Source of the DNA: Branchipolynoe longqiensis
Taxonomy: Eukaryota; Annelida; Polychaeta; Phyllodocida; Polynoidae
Direction: 5' to 3'
NCBI GenBank assembly: GCA_030323885.1
Contig: CM059200.1
Location: 2,193,299-2,257,298, forward strand
Length of the DNA stretch: 64,000 bases
Shown here in pieces: positions 20,092 to 31,788 of this stretch. Within the stretch, counting starts at the first letter, position 1, and the number at the start of each line of letters is the position of its first letter. The position numbers were made by a program, and so were the translations under genes. Below the pieces are notes generated by a model. The model worked only from the letters and a program-made list of their open reading frames with translations, was not told the origin of the DNA and did not search any database.

Positions 20092-23000
20092 TGGAGGATA
20101 GTGTACTGGAAGGTAGTGCAGTGTAGTGTAGTGTAGGTTAGTGTAGTGCAATGGAGTACAGTGTAGTGCAGTGTAGGGTAGTGTAGTGTAGGTTAGGGTA
20201 GTGTAGGTAAGTGTAGTGCAGTGTAGAGTAGTGCAGTGTAGTGCATGGTAGGGTAGTATAGGGTAGTGTACTGCAGGGTAGGGTAGTGTAGCGTAGTGCA
20301 GGGCAATGTAGTGTAGTGTTGTGTAGGGTAGTGCAGTGTAGGGTAGTATTGTGTAGTGCAGTGTAGTGTAGTGTAGTGTATGGTAGTGCAGTGTCGTGTA
20401 GGGTCGTGCAGTGTAGGGTAGTGTAGTGCAGTGTAGTGCAGTGTAGTGCAGTGCAGTGCAGTGCAGTGTAGAGCAGTGTAGTGCATGGTAGTGTAGTGTA
20501 GGGTATGGTAGTGCAGTGTAGTGTAGGGTCGTGCAGTGTAGGATAGTGTAGTGGAATGTAGTGCAGTGTAGTGTAGGTTAGTGTAGTGCAATGGAGTACA
20601 GTGTAGTGTAGTGAAGGGTACTGTAGTGTAGTGCAGTGTAGTGCAGTGTAGTGTAGAGCAGTGCAGTGCAGGTTAGTCTAGTGTAGGTAAGTGTTGTGCA
20701 GTGTAGTGCAGTGTAGGGTCGTATAGTGTAGTGCAGTGTAGTGTAGTGCAGTGTAGTGCAGTGCAGTGTAGTGCAGTGCAGTGTAGAGCAGTGCAGTGCA
20801 TGGTAGTGTAGTGTATGGTAGTGCAGTGACGTGTATGGTCGTGCAGTGTAGGGTAGTGTAGTGGAATGTAGTGCAGTGTAGTGTAGGTTAGTATATTGCA
20901 GTGGAGTACAGTGCAGTGCAGTGTAGGGTAGTGTAGTGTAGTGCATGGTAGTGTAGTGTAGTGTATGGTAGTGCAGTGTAGTGTAGGGTCGTGCAGTGGA
21001 GGATAGTGTAGTGGAATGTAGTGCAGTGTAGTGTAGGTTAGTGTAGTGCAATGGAGTACAGTGTAGTGCAGTGTAGGGTAGTGTAGTGTAGGTTAGTGTA
21101 GTGTAGGTAAGTGTAGTGCAGTGTAGGGTAGTGCAGTGTAGTGCATGGTAGGGTAGTATAGGGTAGTGTACTGCAGGGTAGGGTAGTGTAGGGTAGTGCA
21201 GGGAAATGTAGTGTAGTGTCGTGTAGGGTAGTGCAGTGTAGGGTAGTGTAATGTATGGTAGTGCAGTGTAGTGTAGGGTCGTGCAGTGTAGGGTAGTGTA
21301 GTGGAATGTAGTGCAGTGTAGTTCAGTGCAGTGCAGTGTAGAGCAGTGTAGTGCATGGTAGTGTAGTGTAGGGTATGGTAGTGCAGTGTAGTGTAGGGTC
21401 GTGCAGTGTATGATAGTGTAGTGGAATGTAGTGCAGTGTAGTGTAGGTTAGTGTAGTGCAATGGAGTACAGTGTAGTGCAGTGTAGTGTAGTGCAGTGTA
21501 GTGTAGTGTTGTGTAGTGTAGGGTAGTGTAGTGTAGTGCAGTGCAGTGTAGTGCAGTGTAGTGTAGTGCAGTGTAGTGTAGAGCGGTGCAGGTTAGTGTA
21601 GTGTAGGTAAGTGTAGTGCAGTGTAGTGTAGTGCAGTGTAGTGCAGTGTAGGGTCGTATAGTGTAGTGCAGTGTAGTGTAGTGTAGTGCAGTGTAGTGTA
21701 GAGCAGTGCAGTGCATGGTAGTGTAGTGTAGTGTATGGTAGTGCAGTGTCGTGTAGGGTCGTGCAGTGTAGGGTAGTGTAGTGGAATGTAGTGCAGTGTA
21801 GTGTAGTGTAGGTTAGTATAGTGCAGTGGAGTACAGTGCAGTGCAATGTAGGGTAGTGTAGTGCATGGTAGTGTAGTGTAGTGTATGGTAGTGCAGTGTA
21901 GTGTAGGGTCGTGCAGTGGAGGATAGTGTAGTGGAATGTAGTGCAGTGTAGTGTAGTGTAGGTTAGTGTAGTGCAATGGAGTACAGTGTAGTGCAGTGTA
22001 GGGTAGTGTAGTGTAGGTTAGTGTAGTGTAGGTAAGTGTATTGCAGTGTAGTGTAGTGCAGTGTAGTGCATGGTAGGGTAGCATAGGGTAGTGTACTGCA
22101 GGGTAGGGTAGTGTAGGGTAGTGCAGGGAAATGTAGTGTAGTGTCGTGCAGGGTAGTGCAGTGTAGGGTAGTGTAGTGTATGGTAGTGCAGTGTCGTGTA
22201 GGGTCGTGCAGTGTAGGGTAGTGTAGTGGAATGTAGTGCAGTGTAGTTCAGTGCAGTGCAGTGCAGTGTAGAGCAGGGTAGTGCATGGTAGTGTAGTGTA
22301 GGGTATGGTAGTGCAGTGTAATGTAGGGTCGTGCAGTGTAGGATAGTGTAGTGGAATGTAGTGCAGTGTAGTGCAGTGTAGGTTAGTGTAGTGCAATGGA
22401 GTACAGTGTAGTGCAGTCTAGGGTAGTGTAGTGTAGTACACTGCAGTGTAGTGCAGTGTAGTGTAGTGCAGTGCAGTTTAGAGCAGTGCAGTGCAGGTTA
22501 GTGTAGTGTAGGTAAGTGTAGTGCAGTGTAGTGTAGTGCAGTGTAGTGCACTGCAGTGTAGTGCATTGTAGGGCAGTGTAGGGTAGTGCAGTGTTGTGTA
22601 GTGCAGTGTAGTGAATGGTAGTGCAGTGTAGTGTAGGGCAGTGTAGTGTAGTGCAGTGCATTGTAGGGTAGTGCAGTGTATGGTTGTGTAGTATAGGGTA
22701 GTGTACTGCAGGGTAGGGTAGGGTAGTGCAGTGTAGTGTAGGGTGGTGAAGTGCAGAGTAGTATAGGGTAGTGCAGTGCAGTGTACTGTAGGGTAGTGTA
22801 GTGTAGGATAGTGCAATGTAGTACAGGGTAGTGTAGTGCAGTTTAGTGTAGGGTAGTATAGTGCAGTGCAGTGTAGTGTAGGACAGTGCAAGGTAGGGCA
22901 GCTTAGTGCAGGGTAGGGTAGTGTAGTGTACATTAGGATAGTGCAGTGCAGTGTAGGGTAGTGTAGTTCAGTGTAGTGTAGGGTAGGGTGCTAGGGTAGT

Positions 23001-25477
23001 GTAGTGTAGTGCACTGCAGTGTAGAGTAGGGCAGTGTAGTGTAGAGCAGTGCAGTGAATGGTAGTGCGGTGTAGGGTAGTGTAGTGCAAAGCAGTGTAGT
23101 GTAGTATAGTGGAGTGGAGTACAGTGTAGTGCAGGATAGGGTAGGGTAGTGCAGTGTAGTATAGGGTAGTGTAGTGTAGTGCAGTGTAGTGTATTGTAGT
23201 GTAGTGCAGGGTAGTGCAGTGCAGTGTTCGGTAATTTAGTGTAGGTTAGTGCAGTATAGGGTCGTGTAGGGTAGGGTAGTGCAGTGTAGTCTAGTGTAGG
23301 GTATTTTAGTGTAGTGCAGTGTAGTGCAGGGTAGTGTAGAGGAGTGCAGTGTAGGAATGGCCGTGTAGTAGAGTGCAGTGCAGTGTAGTGCAGTGTAGGG
23401 TAGTGTAGTGTATTGTAGTGTAGTATATTGTAGTGTTCGGTAGTCCAGTGTAGTGTATTGTAGGGTACGGTAGGGCAGTGTAGTGTTGGGTAGTGTAGTG
23501 GATGGTAGTGCAGTGTACTGTAGGGCATTGTAGTGGAGGGTAGCGCACTGTAGTGTAGTGCAGTGCAGGGTAGTACAGTGTAGTGTAGTATAGGGTAGTG
23601 TACTGCAGGGTAGGGCAGTGTAGGGCAGCATAGTTCAATACAGTGTAGGGCAGTTTAGTTTAGTTTAGTGTAGTGCAGTGCAGTATAGTGTAGGGTGGTG
23701 TAGTGTAGGTAGTGCAGTGTACGGTAGTGCAGTACAGTGTAGTGTAGTGTAGGGTCATATAGTGCAGTGCAGTGTAGCGTAGTGCAGTGCATTGTAGGGT
23801 AGTGTAGGGTAGTGCAGTACAGTGTAGGGTAGGGTAGTGCAGATTAGTGTAGGGTAGTGCAGTGTACTGCAGTGTAGTGCAGTGTAGGTTAGTGCAGTAC
23901 AGTGTGCGCTAGCGCAGTGTAGTGCAATGTAGGGTAGTGTTGTGTAGTGCAGTGTAGTGCAGTGTACTCCAGGGTCGTGTAGTGTAGGGCAGTGTGGTGT
24001 AGGGTAGTGCAGTGTATTGTAGTGTAGGGTAGTGCATTGTATTGTAGTGAAGGGTAGTGCAGTGTAGTGCAGTGTATTGTAGTGTAGGGTGGTGTAGGGG
24101 CATGCAGTGTAGGGTAGGGTAGGGTAGTGTAGTGCAGTGTAGTACAGTTTAGTGCAGAATAGTGTAGTGTAGTGCAGGGTAGTGTAGTGTAGTGCAGTGT
24201 AGGCTAGTGCAGTGTAGTGTAGTGTAGTGCAATGTAGGGCAGGGAAGGGTAGTGTAGTGTAGTGCAGTGTAGGCTAGTGCAGTCTAGTGCAGTGTAGGAT
24301 AGTGTAGTGCAGTGTAGTGCAGTGTAATGCAGTGTAGGGTAGTGGGGGTGGTGCAGTGCAGTGTAGGGTAGTGTAGTGCAGTGTAGTTTAGAGGTGTGTA
24401 GTGTAGTGTAGGTTAGTACAGTGCAGTGTATGCTAGTGCAGTGTAGTGCAGTGTATGGTACTGTAGTGTAGGGTAGTGCAGTGTATGGTAGGGTAGTGTA
24501 GGGTAGTGAAGTGCAGTGCAGTGTAGGGTAGCTTAGTGCAGTGTAGTACAGTGTAGTGAAGTGTAGTGTAGGGCAGTGCCGTGTAGTGTAGTGTCGGGTA
24601 GTGCAGTGCAGTGTACTGCCGTGGAGTGCAGTGTCGGGTAGTGTAGTGCAGAATAGGCTAGTGGAGTGTAATGCAGTGTAGGGTAGTGCAGTGTAGTGAA
24701 GTATATGGTAGTTGGGTAGTGTAGATTAGTGCAGTGTTGTGCAGGGTAGGGCAGTGTAGTGCAGGGTAGTGTAGTGTAGTGCAGTGTAGGGTATGGCAGT
24801 GTAGTGTAGGGTAGGGTAGTGTAATGTAGTGTAGTGCAGTGTAGTGCAATGTATGGTAGTGCAGTGTAGTGCATGGTAGTGCAGTGTAGTGTAGTGTAGT
24901 GTAGGGTAGTGCAGTGCAATGTAGTGCAGTGTAGGGTAGTGTAGTGTAGGGCAGTGTAATGTAGTGTAGTACAGTGTAGTGCAGTGTAGGGTGTTGCAGT
25001 GTAGTGTAGTGCAGTACAGTGTAGTGCAGTGTTGGGTAGTGCAGTGCAGTGTATGCTAGTGTAGTATAGTATAGTGCACGGTAGTGCAGTGTAGTGTAGG
25101 GTAGTGTAGTGCAGTGTAGGGTAGTGTAGTGCGGTGGTGTGCAGGGTAGGGTAGTGTAGTGCATTGTAATGCAATGTAGGGTAGTGTAGTGTAGTGCAGT
25201 GCAGTGTATGGCAGTGCCGTGCATTGTAGTGCAGTGTAGGTTAGTGCAATACAGTGTAGTATAGTGTATGGTAGTGTAGTTCAGTGTAGGGTAGTGTAGT
25301 GTAGGGTATTGTAGTGCAGTATAGTGTAGGGTAGTGTAGTGTAGTGTAGGGCAGTGTAGTGTAGTGCAGTGTAGGGTAGTGTAGTGCAGTGTATGGTAAT
25401 GTAGTGCAGTGTAGTGTAGTGTAGTGTAGTTTAGTTATGGTAGTGCAGTGTAGTGCATTGTCGGGTAGTGTAGTGCT
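20092..25477. repeat. Pentamer satellite, right block, with higher-order repeat
   Basis: Same 5-bp words as the left block. A landmark ATGGAGTACA or GTGGAGTACA occurs at 20151, 20591, 20901, 21051, 21461, 21826, 21976 and 22396. The spacing series 440/310/150 then 410/365/150 gives repeat units of 900 and 925 bp. A second landmark CTGCAGGGTA at 20271, 21171 and 22096 gives the same 900 and 925. All these spacings are multiples of 5. Confidence 0.95.
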
Positions 25478-26200
25478 CATATTGATACAGATTTACAATA
25501 CTTCATCCAAGCTCCTTTGGGGGCGAGTTGTGTTTCGTAATTCTAATTTTGTATTATTTCAGAATAACATTAATTCGGCAGTAAAACATATTAATACTCA
25601 CTTAAACGCGGTAAATACAGACTACAAACATTATTACACTTTAGTCACGAAGTAATATGCTAATAAATCAAATAATACAACAATGATATACCATAAATGC
25701 ACTAATATATATTTGATTTCCCATGAACACATTTGGTTAAACTTATGCATATATATACAACTTCCCACATAATCAAAATATGACCTTAGATGTTACTAGG
25801 ACGTAAACAACAACAAACAAACCATAATCAAACATTAATATATCTCCAAAGAAACCTATACATAATCACATTAAGTGGGATAGCTAAACAGTATAAATAG
25901 TAGTACAGTTCATTCATAAGCCATACAAACATAACTTCAGTGGTCAGAACTTTACAGATTTCACAATTTGGGTTTCGAGATTACGGTCGGGTACTATCTA
26001 CAAAAGACGTCAGCACTCTACACAGTTCGTCTAATCTACTCCAGCTGTAGTTAATTGCAGGACAAAGGATTGCATGCGTACACCAATCTCACAGATACGC
26101 TCGGAAACCATGGCAACCATGCAGTCGTGGCACTGAGAAAAACCATAATCCAGGGTGACCCACGTAAGTACGGGCACATCAATAGATACTTCGCTGTTAC
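25478..26200. other. AT-rich DNA, no gene recognised
   Basis: A short SINE-A tail (25777-25822, 'tatgaccttagatgttac' plus AACAACAAACAAACC) is the only element seen. The rest has no repeat or coding signal. Confidence 0.5.
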
Positions 26201-26204
26201 AATC

Positions 26205-27345
26205 CCTCCTCACCCTCTACTCTCCTTCCCTCCCCTTCTCCACTTACTCTTCTCTTCCCCTCTTCCCTTCTACATCCTAGCCCTCCCCTTCCCTCCCCCC
26301 CCTCTCCACCTGCCCGCGGCCCCCTCTCCTTACCCTCTCCCTCCCCTCTCCCTCCCCTCTCCTTCACCCTCGACTCTCCTTCCCTCCCTTTCTCCACTTA
26401 CTCTTCTCTTCCCGTCTTCCCTTCTACATCCTAGCCCTCCCCTTCCCTCTCCGCCCCCCCCTCTCCACCTGCCCGCGGTCCCCTCTCCCTCCCCTCTCCC
26501 TCCCCTCTCCCTCCCCTCTCCTCTCCCTCTCCTGTCCCCCTCCCACTCCATTCTTTAAATCCCCTCTCCCTCCTCTCCCCCCCTCTCCCTCCCCTCTCCC
26601 TATCGCTCCCTCTCCCACCCCTCTCCCTATCCCTCCTCTCCACCTCCCTCGATCCCCTCTCCCTCCTCTCTCCCTCCCTTCTCCCCGCCCCTCTCTCCCT
26701 ATCCCTCCCCTCTCCCTCCCTTCTCCCTATCCCTCCCCTATCCACCTCCCCTCTCCCTCCCCTGTCCACCTCACTCCCTCTCCCTCCCTTCTCCCTATCC
26801 TTCCCCTATCCACCTCCCCTCTCCCCCCCTGTCCACCTCACTCCCCTCTCCCTCCCCTCTCCCCCCATCTCCCTCCCCCTCCCTATCCCTTCCTCTCCCA
26901 CCCCTCTCCCTATCCCTCCTCTCACCTCCCTTCTATCCCCTCTCCCCCCCCTCTCCCTCCCATCTCGCTCTCCCCCTCTCCCTATTCCCTCCCTTCCTCC
27001 CTCCCCTCTCCTTTTCCCTCCCCCCGCCCTCGCTTCCTCCCTATCCCCTCCCCTCTCCACCTCTCCTCACCCTCCCCTGCCACCTCACTCCCCTATCCGT
27101 ACCCTCTCCCCCTGTCTCCACCTCGCTCCGTATCCTCTCTACTATCACTACCTCCCCTCCTCCCTCCTCTCTCTTCTCTCTATCTCGTCTGCCTCATTTC
27201 TCCCTCCCGTGTCCCTGCCCGATCCCTCTGCTCTCCCTCTACTCTCCCTTCCCACATCCCGCCCCCATCCCTCCACTCCCCCATCCCTCCCCTCCCCTTC
27301 CCTCCTTTCCCCAGTCTGTCCACCTCCCTTTCCCATCCCCCGCCT
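26205..27345. repeat. Polypyrimidine tract of ~1.1 kb
   Basis: Almost only C and T on the plus strand, words CCCTCTCC and CTCCCT. A ~175-bp segment (26225-26320 and 26375-26475: 'ttactcttctcttcccctcttcccttc' type) is duplicated. Strand asymmetry of this length can form triplex DNA. Open frames rich in Pro/Ser or Gly/Arg/Glu are artefacts. Confidence 0.95.
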
Positions 27346-27347
27346 TC

Positions 27348-27530
27348 TCCCGGTGAACCAGTGGCAGCTTCCTGCCGGTGCCAGGCCGGCTGTCAGCCCC
27401 TGCAGTGTGCGGCGGTAGTGGCTTCCTCCCATGGCCAGCAGATGGTGCGGGTGTGAAGCAGCCCGACCCTGAATGGCGCCCCTGCCTGAGACGCGGGGCC
27501 GTCAGTGAAATTTAGGAGCCTCACAGTCTG
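27348..27530. repeat. Dispersed GC-rich repeat R5, copy 2
   Basis: Matches 13411-13590; flanked by the polypyrimidine tract on the left and a CACCT array on the right. Confidence 0.8.
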
Positions 27531-27589
27531 TACAGCAAGCCGGCTTCAATGAACCAAATTGATGCTTGTCTAATCTCAGACACTGCCTA

Positions 27590-28075
27590 CACCGCTCACC
27601 CACTTCACCTCACCCTCAACTTGCCTCACCCTCACCTCACACCCACCTCACCCTCACCTCACACCCACCTCACCCTCAATTCACCCTCACCTCACCCCAC
27701 CTCAACCCCACCTCATACCCACCTCACCCCCACCCCACCTTCACCTCACCCCCACCTCAACCCACCTCACCCTCTCCTTACCCCACCTCACCCCCACCCC
27801 ACCTCACCTTACTCCACCTCACCCCCACCTCATCTCACCCTCACCTAACCCCCACCTCACCCCACCTCACCCCCACCTCACTCCACCTCACACCACCTCA
27901 CCCTCACCTCACCCCCTCATCCCACCGCACCTCACCCTCACCTCACCCCCCCCCCCACCCCCACCTTACCCTCACCTCTATTTACTGACCAGTATCTCAC
28001 CTCACCTCACCTCATTTCACTGACCCTCACCTCACCTTCGCCTAACCTCATTGACCCTTACAGAACTTCACCTCA
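27590..28075. repeat. CCTCACC-rich simple repeat
   Basis: Words CCTCACCC, CCCCACCT and CCTCACCT over ~480 bp; C-runs at 27945-27958. No gene. Confidence 0.92.
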
Positions 28076-28254
28076 CCCAAACCATCGTCTATCAACAATC
28101 ACTAATAGCATTATTGCAAATCTCAAGCAAGTAATTCCTTCCACATCCATAAGAGGAACAGCAAACTGCTGTATTAGAACCGGAACTGGCTGAATCAATA
28201 CAGGAATATTTGCTTTAATACTACAACAGCACTATTAATGGTGAACCGCAAATA

Positions 28255-28386
28255 AGGTAGCGACAATTATCAATTTTTAAGTCATCGGTTTGAGTTAGTA
28301 GTCAGTGTTCCAACCAATGGACTCAAACAACAGGACCGCCTAAAGTGGAGGCTGGCGCTCAACTCATTCAGCCGTCCCGTCTGGTT
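28255..28386 (-). mobile_element. SINE head and linker, type-2 head
   Basis: Minus strand: head 'gacggctgaatgagttgagcg' with linker 'taaaaattgataattgtcgc'. Degenerate B box. Confidence 0.7.
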
Positions 28387-28395
28387 TATGATTCT

Positions 28396-28687
28396 CACGG
28401 TCCATACAGATGTGAAGATATGGAATTCAAGGCTATTTCAAGGCTTTTCAAGGCTGTTTTTGCTATGAATTCAGGACTATTTTCATTTGGATTTCAGGAA
28501 AAAGACAACAATGGCAGATCGAGATTTCAGACTAATTTAGATCAGTGGGGAGAGTATAATAGAAGTCAAGGCTTTTCAGGACTAATTACGTTTAAAAAAA
28601 GTTAAATTCAACACTTTTCAAGGCCGTGAAATAGGACAAATGAAGTTCAAGACTTTTCAAGACTTTCCAGGCCCCGAACGGACCCTG
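28396..28687. mobile_element. hAT-like MITE, 292 bp
   Basis: Left end CACGGTCCATACAG and inverted right end CAGGGTCCGTTCGG. Subterminal copies of 'ttcaaggcttttcaagg' occur at both ends. CAGGGTCCGT-type ends are familiar from hAT elements. A 'gattc' lies next to each end, but I cannot fix an 8-bp duplication. Confidence 0.6.
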
Positions 28688-28876
28688 GATTCGCTAATTG
28701 GATGCTGCCTGACAACGTCGACATCATTTATCTAATCACCTAGTTAACGGATGAGACTTTCTGTGAAAGAGCGGTCCACAGTAGGTACCAAGAGTGACTT
28801 ACTCCCGGTAAGTAGGATGTGGTCATGTGGGTCCCGGAAGTTGACAGACCCCTAGCGGATGCAAGAAGAACTACCA

Positions 28877-29195
28877 TTGTCGAATCCATAGAGCGCAGGC
28901 CTCCCATGTGGGAGATCGGGAGTTTGGTTCCCAGTCGAGTGAAAGCAATGACTTATAAAATTGATACTTGTCGCTTCCTAGCCTGGCGCTCTGGATTAAT
29001 AGGATATAAGGACCAGTTAGCTCAGTGTCAGGCTAATGTGATTGAGTTGGATATCGAGTCATGATGCCGGCAGCCTGATTTCCCAGTGGAGCAGCACTAT
29101 AAAGTCACCATGAGTGCACACTGTCACAAGTCGATACCCATACTCATATGACATTAGATGTTGCCAGGATGTAAAACTCCAACAACCAACCAAGC
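28877..29195 (+). mobile_element. SINE-A, near full length
   Basis: Head 'gtcgaatccatagagcgcagg', linker, body and CAAC tail all in order on the plus strand. Confidence 0.9.
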
Positions 29196-29256
29196 AATCG
29201 TCGGTTTGTCCAGCGAGAAATGTAGCAGATATTATATAATACGAATGTAGCTCATT

Positions 29257-29556
29257 TGTTTGTTGGGATTTTATGTTCTAGCAACATCGAAGGTCATATC
29301 AAGGTGGGCACTGATTTGTAGCAGTGTACACTCGTTGTGGTATTATAGTTCTGCTCCACTGGGTGCCCAAGTTCCTACACAACAGTCACATTATCCCGAT
29401 ACTGAACAAACCAGTCCTTGCCTGGTCCTATTTATGCCGATGCCAGGCTAGGTAGCGGCAAGTATTAATTTTGTATCTCATCGGCTTGACTCGGCCAGGA
29501 TCTGACCTTCCGCACGGGAAGCCAGCGCTCTTGCTGAGTCAGCCACTGCGTCCGGT
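29257..29556 (-). mobile_element. SINE-A, full length but shortened body
   Basis: Minus strand; type-1 head at 29556 ('accggacgcagtggctgac'), tail at 29257. Some bases of the body near 29375 are deleted. Confidence 0.88.
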
Positions 29557-29585
29557 CATGAAACATAGCATTTATTGAATACGTA

Positions 29586-29936
29586 AAGCTGCATAGTCCG
29601 ATGAATGCATCACATTTTCAAAACCAAAGCAATTATCTACATCTGATTCTACATATCTAACTTAGATAGTGGTGCACTTGTTAAAACATTTTTCACCACA
29701 TAGAAAGGAATACTGAGGCAATTTAGTAGAACCTGTTACTGCAGAAGCATATGGTGTCAAGAGTTTTGGTGTGCTTGCCAACATTAATTGTGTGTGGTTG
29801 CACTTCAAATATCTAACAAATTAGCCATTTAAAATCAAAGTTACTTCGAACTAAAGTAAGGTAAATTATAACGATCAACCTAATATATTTATCTCAGAAA
29901 ATGACAGAAACACCAAACCATCGGACTATGCAACTA
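29586..29936 (+). mobile_element. MITE R1, full length
   Basis: Termini AAGCTGCATAGTCCGATG and, inverted, TTGCATAGTCCGATGG; flanked by TA on both sides (29584-29585; 29937-29938). 351 bp, noncoding. Confidence 0.85.
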
Positions 29937-30294
29937 TAATTACGGTAGTCGTCAGGTTATGAGCCACGGTACCACATGGCCAAATATACTGACTGGCTGG
30001 TCCTGATGGGGAGCAGTCTCCAGCCCTCTCTAGCGAAAACCCGTCAATAAAGGTTATACGCTACCGACAATCATAGTGGTAGGTCACTCAATTCTCCTAC
30101 CTTGACGGAATAAACCCGAGAATAACCCGAAGGACTGAAGCAAGCTCCTGCGTGTCAGTTGCCAGTCCATTCCCCCAGCAGGATAGCTAGCGGTCCATCA
30201 CAATAGTACCAGCAACTCATTCTCTACAGTCATAACCAGTACAATGTCAGATGAATTATCCAAAAAGTATACCTTTTGAAAGGTATGGTATTTA
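29937..30294. other. Spacer between opposed R1 copies
   Basis: Nonrepeated in the window; no gene or RNA recognised. Confidence 0.4.
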
Positions 30295-30642
30295 AAGTTG
30301 CCTAGTCCAATGATTTTGAGTTTCTGTCATTGTTGTGAGATAAATAAATTAAATTGATTGTTATAATCTACCTCACTCTAGTTGAAGTAACTTTTATTTT
30401 AAATGGCTAATTTTTTAGATATTTGAAGTGCAAATGTGTCGAATTAGTTTTGGCAAGCATGCCAAAACTCGGACACCAATAACTTCAGCAGTAACAGGTT
30501 CTAGTAAATTGACTCAGTATCCCTTCTATGTGGCGACAGATGTTTAATAAGTGCATCAACATCTAAGTTAGATATGTAGAATATAATCTTGATAATTGTT
30601 TTGATTTTAAAAATGTGATGCTTTCATCGGACTATGCAGCTT
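30295..30642 (-). mobile_element. MITE R1, full length, inverted
   Basis: Same family as 29586-29936 in the opposite orientation, 358 bp away, so the pair can form a hairpin. Confidence 0.85.
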
Positions 30643-30851
30643 CAATAAATGCCTTATCTCGTCGCCAGGAGTCTCTAGTGCCGCTTTCACAGCCAATACC
30701 TATCCACAGTACTTCAGACCTCAAACCCCATATCCGGCAATAAGTGCATAATTAAGGTAATTCTGCATAGTCTGAGGAAATGATGAAATTGTCTAAACTA
30801 AGACACTTATCTGGGTGTGTTACTTCTTATGCAATTGAGATCGGTAAAAAG

Positions 30852-31350
30852 NNNNNNNNNNNNNNNNNNNNNNNNNNNNNNNNNNNNNNNNNNNNNNNNN
30901 NNNNNNNNNNNNNNNNNNNNNNNNNNNNNNNNNNNNNNNNNNNNNNNNNNNNNNNNNNNNNNNNNNNNNNNNNNNNNNNNNNNNNNNNNNNNNNNNNNNN
31001 NNNNNNNNNNNNNNNNNNNNNNNNNNNNNNNNNNNNNNNNNNNNNNNNNNNNNNNNNNNNNNNNNNNNNNNNNNNNNNNNNNNNNNNNNNNNNNNNNNNN
31101 NNNNNNNNNNNNNNNNNNNNNNNNNNNNNNNNNNNNNNNNNNNNNNNNNNNNNNNNNNNNNNNNNNNNNNNNNNNNNNNNNNNNNNNNNNNNNNNNNNNN
31201 NNNNNNNNNNNNNNNNNNNNNNNNNNNNNNNNNNNNNNNNNNNNNNNNNNNNNNNNNNNNNNNNNNNNNNNNNNNNNNNNNNNNNNNNNNNNNNNNNNNN
31301 NNNNNNNNNNNNNNNNNNNNNNNNNNNNNNNNNNNNNNNNNNNNNNNNNN
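30852..31350. other. Assembly gap (499 N)
   Basis: Run of N. Confidence 1.
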
Positions 31351-31467
31351 AGGCGTGCTGCCTGGTACCCATCCAGGTATGACGTCATATCGTAAAATAT
31401 TCCGATACTCAGCGAGGGGGAATGCAAATGTTCTATTAATGATCGGTGCACGTAACCAGGCAAATGT

Positions 31468-31496
31468 GTATATATATATATATATATATATAAAGT
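31468..31496. repeat. TA microsatellite
   Basis: (TA)n of about 28 bp. Confidence 0.9.
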
Positions 31497-31572
31497 TAAA
31501 ATTGAAGGCGTTAAGGTCAGGCGCAGCTGGCATACAGTGCACAGGGCCGCTCACAGGGGGTGCCACTGTGGC

Positions 31573-31788
31573 CTATGTCATAATTTCCGGGTCAGCTAGA
31601 TCGGATACAGCGCCTAATATACATATGGGAACTGGATGATCGGTACGTGTCCCTCTGTTTATATTCTTTTTGATTATTGAGCACATATATTTTGACTTTT
31701 CTAGTCGTTTGTTGTAATGTTTTGCAAAAGATCTAGTGGTCTTCCAGCCTGCATGTGCTAGGATTCGTTTTACGTAAATCCCTAGCAA
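31573..31788 (-). pseudogene. DIRS-like tyrosine recombinase, C-terminal piece
   Basis: The minus-strand frame gives, near residues 8-28, RILAHAGWKTTRSFAKHYNK. The pattern W-K-[ST]-x(2-3)-F-A-K-x-Y-N-[KR] is the end of the tyrosine recombinase of DIRS/Ngaro/PAT retrotransposons, where the Y of the FAKxYN block (residue 25 here, about 31714-31716) is the nucleophile. The Arg and His residues of the active site would lie upstream and are not found in the decayed 31.8-32.5 kb part. RNase H and RT remnants of the same order and strand lie at 32.9 and 33.3 kb. A dead copy. Confidence 0.75.

Noticed and set aside
14499..25480. Many long minus-strand open frames rich in His, Tyr, Thr and Leu
   Set aside because: They arise because the TACAC/TGCAC pentamers contain no stop codon in any minus-strand frame. 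Several frames overlap, none has a domain.
26055..26769. Pro/Ser/Leu-rich and Gly/Arg/Glu-rich frames
   Set aside because: Translation of the polypyrimidine tract in opposite strands.
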